Source of the DNA: Chryseobacterium sp. Leaf394
GTDB lineage: Bacteria; Bacteroidota; Bacteroidia; Flavobacteriales; Weeksellaceae
NCBI RefSeq assembly: GCF_001424105.1
Contig: NZ_LMQH01000006.1
Span: forward strand, 3,906-67,905
Length of the DNA stretch: 64,000 nucleotides
Reading direction: 5' to 3'
The first letter of the stretch is position 1. Every line of letters begins with the position of its first letter. The position numbers were made by a program, and so were the translations under genes. Below, piece after piece: positions 33,701 through 43,317 of this stretch. Under the pieces are notes generated by a model, which was not told where the DNA came from, ran no database searches, and saw only the letters and a program-made list of their open reading frames with translations.

Positions 33701-34033
33701 TGAGTAATTTAAAAATAGATTTATGAGAAGTTGATTTGGGCAGCTATTCCGCCTTCCACTCCCGCTTTTTTGTTCGTCGTTCCTCCTCGCAAAAAGAGCT
33801 CCGTTCAAGTCGGGCTGCAGATTTGTCATCAAAACAAAATTTGTCTTTAACCGACAATAATTCAGATTAAAAAAAACGAATGTCCACAACTTGTCATCAT
33901 GAAGAACACTGTATTTCTTTGTTAAGCTTACGCCTTTGTGTAACTTAAGAAACGGTCATCATTTTAAATTCTTTGTTTGGCTTTGCGTTAAATTAAAGAT
34001 TATAATCAATTGCGGATTTTTAAAAAAATAACA
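33701..34033. repeat. Gap with GGGCAGCTATTCC repeat
   Basis: A segment at 33736-33820 starts GGGCAGCTATTCCGCC and ends GTCGGGCTGCAG, with an inner CCGCTTTTTT/GCAAAAAGAGC pair. I recall this as a repeat family widespread in Chryseobacterium genomes. A degenerate ACGCAAAG-type repeat follows at about 33895-34000. No gene is visible. Confidence 0.6.
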
Positions 34034-34939
34034 ATGAAAAACTTCATCCTTATCTTCAGCATTTTTATTGGAATTCAAATTTCTGCCCAGCAAAAAATAA
34101 CCGTCTGGCCGAAAGGTGAAATGCCTAATTCCAAAGGTTTAAAATTAAACATCATTGAAGAAAAAGAAGGCCGGATTACCCAAATTCAGGAAGCTGAGCT
34201 GTTCGCTTTTCTTCCCGCCAAAGAGGAAAGAAAAAAAATGGCCATCATCGTCATTCCAGGTGGTGGTTACAAACATTTGACCTATGATTTAGGAGGATAT
34301 TCTTATGCAAAATGGCTCAACACTTTAGGAATTTCAGCATTTGTTTTAAACTACCGTTTACCGACTTCTCCTGATTTAAAGCAGAGAGAAATCGGACCTT
34401 TGCAGGATATTCAGGCTGCAATAAAATTGATCAGAAAAAATGCAGCTCATTATGGAATTGCACCTGACCAGATCGGAGTTTTGGGAACTTCAGCAGGAGG
34501 CCATCTGGCAGCAATGGTAAGCAATATCTCAACCGATTATACTGAATTGAAAGGAGATTGGACAAGCATTTCAACCGTTCCCAACTTTGCAATTTTGGTT
34601 TCGCCCGTCATCGATTTAGGCGAATTTGCTCACAAAGGAAGTCGCGACAATCTTTTAGGAGAAAATGCTACCGATGAAAAGATTAAAGAATATTCTATGC
34701 AGAATCGCGTGAGTGAAAAAACTCCGCCGACCATTTTATTTCATGCTCAAAATGACAATGCCGTACCCGTTATCAACTCAATTTTATACTACGAGGCAAT
34801 GATTAAAAATAAAGTAAAAGGAGCCATGTTCATCTTTCCGGAAGGTGAGCATAACATCGGAATTTCCAATAAAACTGAACTGACGGATAACTGGAAGAAA
34901 ATTTGCGCGGACTGGTTGGGGAATATGGGTAATAAGTGA
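34034..34939 (+). CDS. Alpha/beta-hydrolase acetylesterase, tandem copy B
   Basis: This paralogue of the preceding esterase shares long identical stretches such as FVLNYRLPTSPDL and VGTSAGGHLA-like segments. The start at 34034 (MKNFILIF) is preferred to 34010 because it yields a clean signal peptide ending QISA-QQ, giving 301 residues. The nucleophile is S153 in GTSAG, the oxyanion loop is PGGGY, and the catalytic His is in GEHNIG, where copy A has GGHRFF. The difference next to the His suggests divergence in substrate fit. Confidence 0.86.
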   Translation: MKNFILIFSIFIGIQISAQQKITVWPKGEMPNSKGLKLNIIEEKEGRITQIQEAELFAFLPAKEERKKMAIIVIPGGGYKHLTYDLGGYSYAKWLNTLGISAFVLNYRLPTSPDLKQREIGPLQDIQAAIKLIRKNAAHYGIAPDQIGVLGTSAGGHLAAMVSNISTDYTELKGDWTSISTVPNFAILVSPVIDLGEFAHKGSRDNLLGENATDEKIKEYSMQNRVSEKTPPTILFHAQNDNAVPVINSILYYEAMIKNKVKGAMFIFPEGEHNIGISNKTELTDNWKKICADWLGNMGNK

Positions 34940-35094
34940 TGGGTAATGAGTAATATTTAAAACGTAGATTTAGATTATAAACATTCTATTTTAAGAATAG
35001 AGATTACGATAAATCGCTGATGAAGATTGACAATGTATCAGGATAGTTTATCATACTTAAAATAGATATTCGCCAGTTTTTTTTCAGCGCGTTT

Positions 35095-35154
35095 GTCATT
35101 CCGTAGGAATCTCAACATGCAGGAATAAAACAGTTTAGATTCCTACGGAATGAC
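35095..35154. repeat. GTCATTCCGTAGGAATC inverted-repeat element
   Basis: GTCATTCCGTAGGAATC (35095-35111) is the exact reverse complement of 35138-35154. This 60-base miniature palindrome occurs again at 42396-42456 and as a half at 32284-32355. The remaining gap from 34940 to 35236 holds only a GGTAATGAGTAAT tail repeat and AT-rich DNA. Confidence 0.75.
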
Positions 35155-35236
35155 AAAGTAACCGCTGAGTTTTTACCTACTGAGAAAAACATCTGCATTT
35201 AAATTTTAAAATTTATTTCACTAAAACATCTTTAAA

Positions 35237-37711
35237 ATGCTAAAACTGATTCAACATAAAATAATCTTACTGGCTTGCGGAACGTTGATCTCTGTCTCAA
35301 CTTTTGCTCAGCAAAATTTAAAATTAACTTACAGCAAACCCGCAGAAAACTGGAACGAAGCTTTACCCATCGGTAACGGAAAGTTAGGTGCAATGGTTTT
35401 CGGTGGTGCAGTGCAGGAGCATCTTCAGTTGAATGAAGAAACCATCTGGGCAGGAGAACCTGGAAATAATGTTCCGAAAAACACATTCGACAGCATTCAG
35501 AAAGTCCGTCGTTTGATCAATGAAAGTCAGTTTGAAAAAGCACAGGATTTAACCAACAAAACCTATCCGAGACAGGCGCCGAAAGATTTGAATTACGGAA
35601 TGCCGTACCAGACGATGGGTGATTTGTATCTGGATTTTAAAGGCCATGAGAATTTTACGAATTACCAACGGACTTTAGATATTGAAAAAGCAATCAGCAC
35701 AGTTTCTTACGAAGTAAACGGCGTAACTTTTAAACGTGAAACCCTCTCTTCTTTTGCCGATAACGTGATCATGATTAAACTGACTTCCAGCAAAAAAGGA
35801 AGTTTAAATTTCAATATCAACGCCTCTACTCCACACAAAATCAATTCAATTTTCATCGAGAAAAATCAATTGGTCATCAATGGAACGAGTGGTTCGGTAG
35901 ACAATAAGATCGGGAAAATTAATTTTAAAACCGTCGCATTTCCTGTTTTAAAAGGTGGCAAACTGACCTCAACAAAAGATCAGCTGCAGATCTCAGGAGC
36001 CGATGAAGTGGTCATTTATGTTTCAATTGCAACCAATTTTAAAAAATACAATGATCTTTCCGGAAATCCTGATGTGAGAGTTTCAGAATATTTAAGTAAA
36101 GCTCTAAGTAAAAAATATGATACTGAGTTAAAGGCTCATATCTCCAACTATCAAAAATATTTTAAACGGGTAAGTCTAGATTTAGGAAAAACGGAACATT
36201 CAAATAAAACAACGGATATCAGAATTCAAGAATTTGGAAATTCACAGGATCCGGATTTGGTAGCTTTGTATTTTCAGTTTGGCCGTTACCTTTTGATTTC
36301 CTCATCGCAACAGGGAACACAGCCCGCCAATCTTCAGGGAATCTGGAATTATCAGCTGAATCCTGCCTGGGACAGCAAATACACGGTCAACATCAATACC
36401 GAAATGAATTACTGGCCGGCAGAAAATACCAACCTCAGCGAAATGCATGAGCCTCTGTTTGATATGATTCAGGATCTGTCGGTTACCGGACAGGAATCTG
36501 CCAAAGAAATGTACAAAGCAAGAGGCTGGAACATGCATCACAACACCGATCTGTGGCGAATCACGGGAATCGTGGACGGCGGTTTCTACGGAATGTGGCC
36601 GATGGGCGGAGCGTGGCTTACCCAACACGTCTGGAATCACTACCTGTACACCGGAGACAAAGAATTTCTAAAGAAAAATTATGAAGCTTTAAAGGGTTGC
36701 GCTTTGTTTTATTTAGACGTCCTCCAACAGGATCCTTCAAAAAAATATCTGGTGGTTTCCCCATCGATGTCGCCGGAAAATAAATATTTTAAAAATGTAA
36801 GCATCACTGCGGGAACCACGATGGATAATCAGTTGGTTTTTGATGTGTTTAATAATTTTATCAATGCTTCAAAAATTTTAAATCAGGATAAAAATCTTTT
36901 GGATGAAGTGAAATCGGCTTTGTCAAAACTTCCGCCCATGCAGATCGGGCAACACGGTCAGTTGCAGGAATGGCTGACTGATATGGACAGAACTGATGAC
37001 AAACACAGACATATTTCTCATTTGTACGGACTGTTTCCGTCGGGACAGATCTCACCGTTGAGAAATGTTGAGCTGGCTGAGGCTGCAAAAAACTCAATGA
37101 TCTACCGTGGCGACAAATCCACTGGCTGGTCGATGGGCTGGAAAGTGAACTGGTGGGCAAGATTACTAGACGGAAACCGTGCTTTTAAATTGATTTCAGA
37201 TCAGTTAACTCCTGCTCCGATGGAAAATAAAGGCCAGTCCGGAGGAACCTATCCGAATCTATTGGATGCACATCCGCCATTTCAAATCGATGGTAATTTT
37301 GGCTGCACTTCGGGAATTGCAGAAATGCTGTTGCAAAGTTATGATGGATACATTTATCTGTTGCCTGCACTCCCCGATGCTTTGCCAAACGGTTCTGTAA
37401 AAGGTTTGAAAGCCAGAGGTGGTTTTGAAATCGATATGGAATGGAAAAATTCTAAGCTAACGAAATTAGTTGTAAAATCCAGTTTAGGCGGAAATGCAAG
37501 AATCAGAGTGGCGAAAAATTTAAATTTAAAATCTAAAACCACTTTCATTTCAGCAAAAGGAACTAATAATAACGAATATTATCAGGTGGATGTAATTAAA
37601 ACGCCCTTAAAATCAGCTAAAGCTGAACCGAAAGGTTTTGCAGTTCCGGAAACAGAAACGTTTGATTTTAAAACTGAAAAAGGCGGAGTTTATAGTTTTG
37701 AAGTGAAGTAG
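35237..37711 (+). CDS. GH95 alpha-L-fucosidase/galactosidase family enzyme
   Basis: This exported enzyme removes alpha-L-fucose or alpha-L-galactose, sugars of xyloglucan and RG-II. The signal peptide ends STFA-QQ. GH95 features are the N-terminal [12 protein letters not shown] and [11 protein letters not shown], the catalytic-region asparagines N385 and N387 in [22 protein letters not shown], and the C-terminal [15 protein letters not shown]. At 824 residues it is full length. In a pectin locus RG-II or RG-I side chains are the probable target. Confidence 0.93.
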   Translation: MLKLIQHKIILLACGTLISVSTFAQQNLKLTYSKPAENWNEALPIGNGKLGAMVFGGAVQEHLQLNEETIWAGEPGNNVPKNTFDSIQKVRRLINESQFEKAQDLTNKTYPRQAPKDLNYGMPYQTMGDLYLDFKGHENFTNYQRTLDIEKAISTVSYEVNGVTFKRETLSSFADNVIMIKLTSSKKGSLNFNINASTPHKINSIFIEKNQLVINGTSGSVDNKIGKINFKTVAFPVLKGGKLTSTKDQLQISGADEVVIYVSIATNFKKYNDLSGNPDVRVSEYLSKALSKKYDTELKAHISNYQKYFKRVSLDLGKTEHSNKTTDIRIQEFGNSQDPDLVALYFQFGRYLLISSSQQGTQPANLQGIWNYQLNPAWDSKYTVNINTEMNYWPAENTNLSEMHEPLFDMIQDLSVTGQESAKEMYKARGWNMHHNTDLWRITGIVDGGFYGMWPMGGAWLTQHVWNHYLYTGDKEFLKKNYEALKGCALFYLDVLQQDPSKKYLVVSPSMSPENKYFKNVSITAGTTMDNQLVFDVFNNFINASKILNQDKNLLDEVKSALSKLPPMQIGQHGQLQEWLTDMDRTDDKHRHISHLYGLFPSGQISPLRNVELAEAAKNSMIYRGDKSTGWSMGWKVNWWARLLDGNRAFKLISDQLTPAPMENKGQSGGTYPNLLDAHPPFQIDGNFGCTSGIAEMLLQSYDGYIYLLPALPDALPNGSVKGLKARGGFEIDMEWKNSKLTKLVVKSSLGGNARIRVAKNLNLKSKTTFISAKGTNNNEYYQVDVIKTPLKSAKAEPKGFAVPETETFDFKTEKGGVYSFEVK

Positions 37712-37790
37712 ATTCGCACAGATTTCGCGGATTTTCACAGATATTTACGCAAAAGATCTGTGAAAATCTATGGAATCAGTGCAGGATTCA
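37712..37790. repeat. CACAGATT-type hairpin repeat
   Basis: CACAGATTTCGCGGATTTTC pairs loosely with GATCTGTGAAAATCTATGG, directly after the GH95 stop. It is the same family as 26105-26184. Confidence 0.6.
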
Positions 37791-37826
37791 GACAAAATTT
37801 CTTTCAAATAAAATTTAATTTGAATT

Positions 37827-39116
37827 ATGATAAAAACTATTTATTTTTTACTGATAATTTTTGGCATCACAAGCTTAAAAGCTCAAAAATCTTCGGATTT
37901 AAAACCAAGAATCCTGATCAGTACAGACATTGGCGGAACTGATCCCGATGACAATCAGTCGATGATTCATTTGCTGATGTATGCGGATAAATTTAATATT
38001 GAAGGGTTGGTTTCTTCGCCGTCTTTCGGAAACGGAAGCAAAGATGAAATTTTAAAAATGATTGGTCTGTACGAGAAAGATCTTCCAAAACTAAAAAAAC
38101 ACAGTTCAGGTTTCCCTACACCAAAATATCTGCGCTCCGTTTCTAAACAGGGATTGCGTGGAAATGCGCCTTACGAAGGATATTTAAAACCTACCGAAGG
38201 TTCAGAATGGATTATCAAATCTGCCAGAAAAAAATCAGCTCAGCCGCTTTGGGTTTTGGTTTGGGGCGGATTGGAAGATGTCGCTCAGGCTTTGCACGAT
38301 GCACCCGATATTCAGAATAAGATTAAAATCTACTGGATTGGCGGACCCAACAAAAAATGGAGTGCCAATTCCTATTCTTACATCGCAAAGAACTTTCCTG
38401 ATCTTTGGTTTATTGAAGCTAATTCGACGTATTATGCTTTTTTCTCAAAAAATGATGATCCTAAGATTCTGAAAAGCACTGATTATTATGACCAATACAT
38501 CAAAGGTTGTGGAGCGATGGGGAAAGATTTCAAAAATTATTATAAAGGCGAGATCAAAATGGGCGACAGTCCTACCCTCTTTTACCTGATGCATGGCAAC
38601 CCCAATGATCCTACCGGAGAAAGCTGGGGCGGAAGTTTTGAAAAAATCAACCGAAGTGCGCAGGTTATCGTTGACGGAGCCAAAGGAAGTTCTGAGGACA
38701 TCGCTTTTTGTTCGTTAATAGAGTTTCGTTTTAAAGGTCCGGTTTTAAATGAAAATACTGTCGCGGCACCTTTTCATATGGAAACGATGCACAAAAAAGA
38801 TGTTCAGAAATGGTCGGGTTCTTATCTTGGTGACGGAAACTATGCTTTGAAATATGTCCCGAAAGGTGCAGAAGTTTTGAGTTACAAATTTGTCTCAGAA
38901 ATTCCTGAACTGAACGGTCATGAAGGAAAATTGAATATTGTCAATCTTTGGCCGGGAAAGGAAAATCCTACCGATATTCCATTAGGAAATACGTGGTTTT
39001 CTGATCAGTCTGATCCGAAACTGTATGAAGGGAAATTTCAGGGCGGGAAAACGATCTCAAAATGGAAAAATGATATTCTTCTGGATTGGGCGAAACGTTG
39101 GGAGTGGCTGAAGTAG
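37827..39116 (+). CDS. DUF1593 nucleoside-hydrolase-like exported protein
   Basis: The exported protein (signal peptide ending SLKA-QK) carries a nucleoside-hydrolase-like N-terminal half with ILISTDIGGTDPDDNQSM near residues 30-47, an Asp-rich calcium site as in inosine-uridine hydrolases. The family is DUF1593 and has a C-terminal beta domain. At 429 residues it is near normal. Members occur in plant-polysaccharide loci and are often called cellulose-binding, without firm proof. Its activity here is unknown; cleavage of an unusual glycosidic bond is one possibility. Confidence 0.82.
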   Translation: MIKTIYFLLIIFGITSLKAQKSSDLKPRILISTDIGGTDPDDNQSMIHLLMYADKFNIEGLVSSPSFGNGSKDEILKMIGLYEKDLPKLKKHSSGFPTPKYLRSVSKQGLRGNAPYEGYLKPTEGSEWIIKSARKKSAQPLWVLVWGGLEDVAQALHDAPDIQNKIKIYWIGGPNKKWSANSYSYIAKNFPDLWFIEANSTYYAFFSKNDDPKILKSTDYYDQYIKGCGAMGKDFKNYYKGEIKMGDSPTLFYLMHGNPNDPTGESWGGSFEKINRSAQVIVDGAKGSSEDIAFCSLIEFRFKGPVLNENTVAAPFHMETMHKKDVQKWSGSYLGDGNYALKYVPKGAEVLSYKFVSEIPELNGHEGKLNIVNLWPGKENPTDIPLGNTWFSDQSDPKLYEGKFQGGKTISKWKNDILLDWAKRWEWLK

Positions 39117-39170
39117 TCTGCCACGAATGCGCGAATTTTTGATACTTGAATTTTTGTGGATTTTAGCGAA

Positions 39171-39256
39171 ATGATTTTCCCACGGATTTTACATATCTTC
39201 ACAGATGGTTGCGCAAAAAAATCTGTGTAAATCTGCGGAGTCTGTGGGGAATTAAA
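39171..39256. repeat. CACAGATT-type hairpin repeat
   Basis: CCCACGGATTTTACATATC pairs with AATCTGCGGAGTCTGTGGGG across GGTTGCGC. It is the best preserved hairpin of this family in the window. Confidence 0.65.
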
Positions 39257-39320
39257 TATTTTATTTCTCTTCCCTTTTGAACTTTTATTTAATGTCAAAA
39301 TTTGCTATCGACAATTACAT

Positions 39321-39357
39321 AAAAAATCCTGACGCATATTTGCTTCAGGATTTTTAT
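39321..39357. terminator. Bidirectional terminator between convergent genes
   Basis: AAATCCTGA (39324-39332) pairs with TCAGGATTT (39345-39353), with A-run before and T-run after. It serves the DUF1593 gene and, on the other strand, the PL10 gene. A 33-base palindrome of the AAACCTCATAGG type follows at 39365-39397, eight bases from the PL10 stop. Confidence 0.75.
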
Positions 39358-39364
39358 TTCTATC

Positions 39365-39397
39365 AAACCTCATAGGTTTTGAAAACCTATGAGGTTT
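39365..39397. repeat. 33-base palindrome
   Basis: It is nearly identical to the palindrome at 32754-32786, with AAACCTCATAGGTTTT followed by its complement. Two copies of the same stem at different gene ends indicate a repeat family. Confidence 0.7.
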
Positions 39398-39405
39398 ACT
39401 TTGAT

Positions 39406-40425
39406 CTATTGCGTCAATTTATTTCGCTTCAGCCATTTTGGAAACTCATTTTCAATCAGTTTTGTTCCCGCTTCATTGTACCAGCTGTAGCCCATTCTGC
39501 GCTCTTCTGAAACCTCTTCATAATTGAATTTTACACTTCCATCACGGTCTCCGAAAACCGGTTTATTGGTTGGAATATCATAAAATCTTGCCCATACTGC
39601 CGAACCTTCTTTCTTGCTCAACGTACGGATGGCCTTATCACTTTCTCTCGAAACATTGTAGGTATAACCGTCAATTTTGCTTTCTTTAAACCACTGAACA
39701 GCTGATCTGATTGACTTCTCAATTTCGGGCGTTACAGGCTGCAACATCAGAAATTTCACAATGTTCACCGATTCTCCTGTGGCCAGTGACATCGGTTCAA
39801 AAGCTCTGGCTTTTTCAGGAACTAAAGTAACTTCATTATACTGATCTGCCCAGATGGATAATTTTCCATTTTGCAGAACCTGAGTTTTCAAAACGCATGC
39901 AATTCCTTTTTGTAAAGCCACTTTCGACTTTTCTTTCAACTGAGAACTCACCGCATCAAAGCCTTCTTTTCCTTCAGAAATATTGTACAGAATCGTCAAT
40001 ACATTAATCATCGCATTGTCGTTGTAGGTCACCTGCTTCCTATAAATCGCAGAGTTCGGGAAGTACTGCGGGAAACCTCCATTTTCGTACTGCATCGAAA
40101 GCAAATATTCAATTCCTTTTTCTGCTGATTTCAGATATGCGGGATTTTTTGTGGTGCTGTATGCGTTAATCAAACCGTTAATCTCTTTCGAGGTCGCGTT
40201 GTTATCAATTGTTGCAAGATTGTTGTCTCCGGCTTTAATGATTTTTAAAAGTTTAGGATCAATCTTTTTCTTATAATCCACCTCTTTTTTATTGCTCATA
40301 TGTTTTCCCCAACCACCGTTCGGAAGCTGATAGACCATCATTTTTTCGGCCAAAGTATCTTTTACCTGAGCAGAAAATGTGGCTGTTATTAAACAGAATG
40401 ATGCTATTTTGAATTTTAAATTCAT
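39406..40425 (-). CDS. Pectate lyase (PL10 / PelA type)
   Basis: This exported lyase (signal peptide ending TFSA-QV) cleaves polygalacturonate. It is an alpha/alpha-toroid protein with YQLPNGGWGKHM near residues 32-43, TIDNNATSKEINGLINAY, SMQYENGGFPQYFPN and YNDNAMINVL, all typical of PL10. The late AVWARFYDIPTNKPVFGDRDG includes conserved Arg and Asp residues. At 339 residues it is a bare catalytic domain. It forms a minus-strand pair with DUF4861 copy 2, which is 11 bases upstream. Confidence 0.92.
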   Translation of the reverse strand: MNLKFKIASFCLITATFSAQVKDTLAEKMMVYQLPNGGWGKHMSNKKEVDYKKKIDPKLLKIIKAGDNNLATIDNNATSKEINGLINAYSTTKNPAYLKSAEKGIEYLLSMQYENGGFPQYFPNSAIYRKQVTYNDNAMINVLTILYNISEGKEGFDAVSSQLKEKSKVALQKGIACVLKTQVLQNGKLSIWADQYNEVTLVPEKARAFEPMSLATGESVNIVKFLMLQPVTPEIEKSIRSAVQWFKESKIDGYTYNVSRESDKAIRTLSKKEGSAVWARFYDIPTNKPVFGDRDGSVKFNYEEVSEERRMGYSWYNEAGTKLIENEFPKWLKRNKLTQ

Positions 40426-40436
40426 TATTATTTTAA

Positions 40437-41621
40437 TTATTTAATCGTAATTACTAACGGATTGGCAACTATTTTAGCCTGCATATCCAAAAGATTTTCC
40501 CAATCTTTCTGTGTCTGAATCTGCCCGCTTTTATGCCATGCAAATCCTGCATAATAGGTTAGCTTTTTCTGGGGTTTCGTTACAACCAGCAAATTACTCT
40601 GATCCGGAGTTTCAGATTTGAAAGCTACAGATTTCTGAACAATTTTCGGATCTACCACAATTCCTTCGCCCACAAAGGCATCATCGATTTTTTCCCAGTG
40701 CAGATAGTACCCATTTTTGTCATTCAGTCTAGATTCGCCTTCGTTTTTATGAAGAGAAATTCCGACCGTGTAATTCGGAACAGGTTTTTCAGTTTCAAAA
40801 GTCGATTCGAACTTAGAAAAATTGGAACCCAAATCAAGAGAAATTCTTTTTGTCTCTTTCACTCCAAACTCGCTCCACGGTGCGTAGGTCAGTTCAAAAA
40901 CCGTTCTCAACGGACCTTCTGCAATAGTTTTTGAAGTCACAAAATTCTGAGAAACCTGCAGTTTTTCATCTTTCCAAATCCCGATTCCGCCCGTTCCACG
41001 GCTGTCTCCAACGTGATATGGATCGTAGCCTTCGCCTCTCGTGTCTTTGTGATAATACATCGGATCTGTCAGATAGCCTTTGTACCATTCATTGATGACG
41101 GATTTTTCGGTTCTTTTAAACCAGATATCGACTCCACTGGAAAGTGTGCTCCCCTTTACTTTTGCCAAAGCTTCAGCCTGACCTTTTGGGCCATACACTC
41201 TGAACGCCACCCTGTCGTTTTCCCAAGTGTAGTCATCCACCCTTTCCGGAACCAGTCTGGAATACGTGGTTACCTGACTTTCAGGAACCGGCGTGTTGGC
41301 ATCTGCTAAAATCGTATATGAATTTGTTTTCTTTGCGTCTAATTTCGCCTGAAAAAGAAGTTCATCATTTTTCCCGTCGCCGTCATTATCAATCCACTGA
41401 ATGGGAAGATATTGGTTTTGGGCATCTTTTATTCTTAAATCTTCCGCTTTATTTTTCCCTAAAAATGCTTTCAACTGCTTCGCTGAAACAGAAACGATTT
41501 CATTTCTTGCAAAATCCTGAGTATTTTTTACCTGAATTGAGGTCTGTGCATTCATAAAATTTGCAGTAATGCAAACGATTGCACAACTTAAACTCAGTTT
41601 TGATATATTTTGTCCGAACAT
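40437..41621 (-). CDS. DUF4861 family exported protein, copy 2
   Basis: The start at 41621 (MFGQNISKLS) is chosen over 41639 because the preceding residues are charged and the shorter form has a clean signal peptide ending FMNA-QT. The 394-residue protein has the DUF4861 features WENDRVAFRVYGPKGQA, IDIWF-like SSGVDIWFKRTEKSVI, YHVGDSRGTGGIGIWKD and a beta-rich remainder. The first 100 residues form an extra domain absent from copy 1. It is first in a minus-strand pair with PL10, which again links DUF4861 to lyase products. No enzymatic role is established that I know of. Confidence 0.82.
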   Translation of the reverse strand: MFGQNISKLSLSCAIVCITANFMNAQTSIQVKNTQDFARNEIVSVSAKQLKAFLGKNKAEDLRIKDAQNQYLPIQWIDNDGDGKNDELLFQAKLDAKKTNSYTILADANTPVPESQVTTYSRLVPERVDDYTWENDRVAFRVYGPKGQAEALAKVKGSTLSSGVDIWFKRTEKSVINEWYKGYLTDPMYYHKDTRGEGYDPYHVGDSRGTGGIGIWKDEKLQVSQNFVTSKTIAEGPLRTVFELTYAPWSEFGVKETKRISLDLGSNFSKFESTFETEKPVPNYTVGISLHKNEGESRLNDKNGYYLHWEKIDDAFVGEGIVVDPKIVQKSVAFKSETPDQSNLLVVTKPQKKLTYYAGFAWHKSGQIQTQKDWENLLDMQAKIVANPLVITIK

Positions 41622-41871
41622 AAAATGTAGTTTTATCAAAAGTAAATATATTCTGAATAATGGATGAATTTTAAACCTTAAATGTTTCTTAAAAAGTTAC
41701 TTCAAATTTCTCTGTATGTTTTCTCAGTGAAAATTTTTATTTCATCCGACCATTATAAAATGTTTAATATTAAACTGAATTATTAAAATCTGCTTAATTT
41801 GTCTAATCTGTGTGAACTTAAATTGCGATATAAATTAAAAATTTCTTATTTTTAAATATTGATTAATTCCA

Positions 41872-42357
41872 ATGAAAGACAATCCCGAATTTTACGGAAT
41901 CCAACGTTTCAGGCAGTGGTGGCTTTGGCTGATTATCGTTTTTGTGCTCGGATTTTCCGCATACAATTCAATCGGTAATGCTGAATTTTTCTCTACTACG
42001 GAATTGATTATTTTTTTAGCCATTCCCATTTTAATTTTCCTTTTGTTTTTCATTATTAAATTAGAAACTAAAATAGATGCTTTAGGAATCAGAGTTCGCC
42101 TTTTCCCATTTCATTTTCAGTTCAAATATTTCCCTTGGAAATCTATAGAGAAAGCTTACATCAGAGAATATTCGCCATTGATGGATTATGGTGGCTGGGG
42201 ATTACGAATTGTATCTTTCGGAAGAGGAAAAGCGTATACTGTTTCTGGTGATTTGGGATTACAGCTTGTTTTTAAAGATGGAAAGAAACTTTTGATTGGA
42301 ACGCAGAAATCGGTGGAGATTAAAAAGTTTATCGCAGAAATTCAAAAATTTAATTAA
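41872..42357 (+). CDS. Membrane protein with PH-like tail
   Basis: This 161-residue protein has two transmembrane segments (about residues 16-34 and 43-62) and a C-terminal beta-rich domain ending in one helix, which resembles a bacterial PH-like domain. Segment KYFPWKSIEKAYIREYSPLMDYGGWGLR is typical of that group. I do not recognise a function. It stands alone after the pectin locus, with an inverted-repeat element in the following gap. Confidence 0.72.
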   Translation: MKDNPEFYGIQRFRQWWLWLIIVFVLGFSAYNSIGNAEFFSTTELIIFLAIPILIFLLFFIIKLETKIDALGIRVRLFPFHFQFKYFPWKSIEKAYIREYSPLMDYGGWGLRIVSFGRGKAYTVSGDLGLQLVFKDGKKLLIGTQKSVEIKKFIAEIQKFN

Positions 42358-42395
42358 CGTATTTTTACATATAGCGCTAAAATCAGCGTCGTTTT

Positions 42396-42456
42396 GTCAT
42401 TCCGTAGGAAACTCAACACTCAGAAAGCAAAAGGGTTTAGATTCCTATGGAATGAC
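42396..42456. repeat. GTCATTCCGTAGGAA inverted-repeat element
   Basis: It is a second miniature palindrome of the type at 35095-35154, with GTCATTCCGTAGGAA at the left and GATTCCTATGGAATGAC at the right, two mismatches in the stem. Confidence 0.7.
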
Positions 42457-42561
42457 AGACAAAGCGGTAAAACTAAATTATTACTATGTACGGACTTTAG
42501 TAAAAATAAGTTTAACCTCTACATTAATTCTTTTTATTTCAACTGACCAAAATCAAATTTA

Positions 42562-43245
42562 ATGAAAATCCTGAAAAAATATTTTATCACTTGGTACATA
42601 CCAATACTATTTTACTTAATCCCTTACCTCATTTTCCAGTTAGGAATGATTCTTAAAAAAGATGAAATAATTGATTTGTCTCTGGCTATTTTCTACTTAA
42701 ATATTTTAGGAAATTTTATTTCTGCCGTTGTGCAAATTGTAATAAAAAAATGGTACTTTCTTTTTCCTCAAATTATGGTATCTGCGTTTCTGTTTTTTTC
42801 AGTATCAATGTATCTTGCATTTTCACCACCCGATTTCTATGGCGCTAATAAAGTAATTCCAAAAAATATAAAATTTGAAATTCCTGCTGAAAAAGAATTG
42901 ACACAAAAAGACTTAAAGCAAAACGATTTTAGGCTAGCAGAACTTTCACAGCCTGGAATTTATAATTTCTACACTAATCATCAACCTAAAGAATCGGGAT
43001 ATTTTTATATTAAAGCATTTGAAATAACTTCAAACGACAGATTATCTGAAAATAGGATTACAGAGCATTCAAAAATTGTTGTCGAAAAGCCAGATACAAA
43101 AATCTACACCGGAGATTTTACAATTTACGAAGGGTCGTGGGATGATCAGTACGGAGCGAGAATTGAACTTTGGTATCATCCCAACAGCAGTTCTGAATAT
43201 AAAATTAAACAGAAAAATTATATTATTGAAGGTTGGATGCGATGA
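42562..43245 (+). CDS. Hypothetical membrane protein
   Basis: This 227-residue protein has about three hydrophobic segments in the first 95 residues and an extracytoplasmic-looking C-terminal domain (ESGYFYIKAFEITSNDRLSE, EGSWDDQYGARIELWYHP). I do not recognise it. It ends 72 bases before the response regulator gene but the control motif at 43278 lies between them, so it is probably a separate unit. Confidence 0.65.
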   Translation: MKILKKYFITWYIPILFYLIPYLIFQLGMILKKDEIIDLSLAIFYLNILGNFISAVVQIVIKKWYFLFPQIMVSAFLFFSVSMYLAFSPPDFYGANKVIPKNIKFEIPAEKELTQKDLKQNDFRLAELSQPGIYNFYTNHQPKESGYFYIKAFEITSNDRLSENRITEHSKIVVEKPDTKIYTGDFTIYEGSWDDQYGARIELWYHPNSSSEYKIKQKNYIIEGWMR

Positions 43246-43277
43246 ATCAATCGGCCTTGAAATCAGTTTAAAAGAAA

Positions 43278-43313
43278 ATTCCCACCTCTTTCCAGAATCA
43301 TTCTCTACATTTG
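43278..43313 (+). promoter_or_regulatory. Phased TTCC repeats and -7 box before the response regulator
   Basis: TTCC occurs at 43279 and 43290, 11 bases apart, inside ATTCCCA..TTTCCAGA, with a near third copy (TTCT) at 43301. TACATTTG at 43306-43313 is a perfect TAnnTTTG -7 box, but there is no -33 TTG, as expected for an activator-dependent promoter. The gene starts five bases later. The same 22-base motif lies before the genes at 48215 and 50093. Confidence 0.6.
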
Positions 43314-43317
43314 CTTC

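Noticed and set aside
33308..33889. 193-codon minus-strand frame over the esterase and the following repeat
   Set aside because: Its first part is the reverse of a dispersed repeat and the rest the antisense of esterase copy A.
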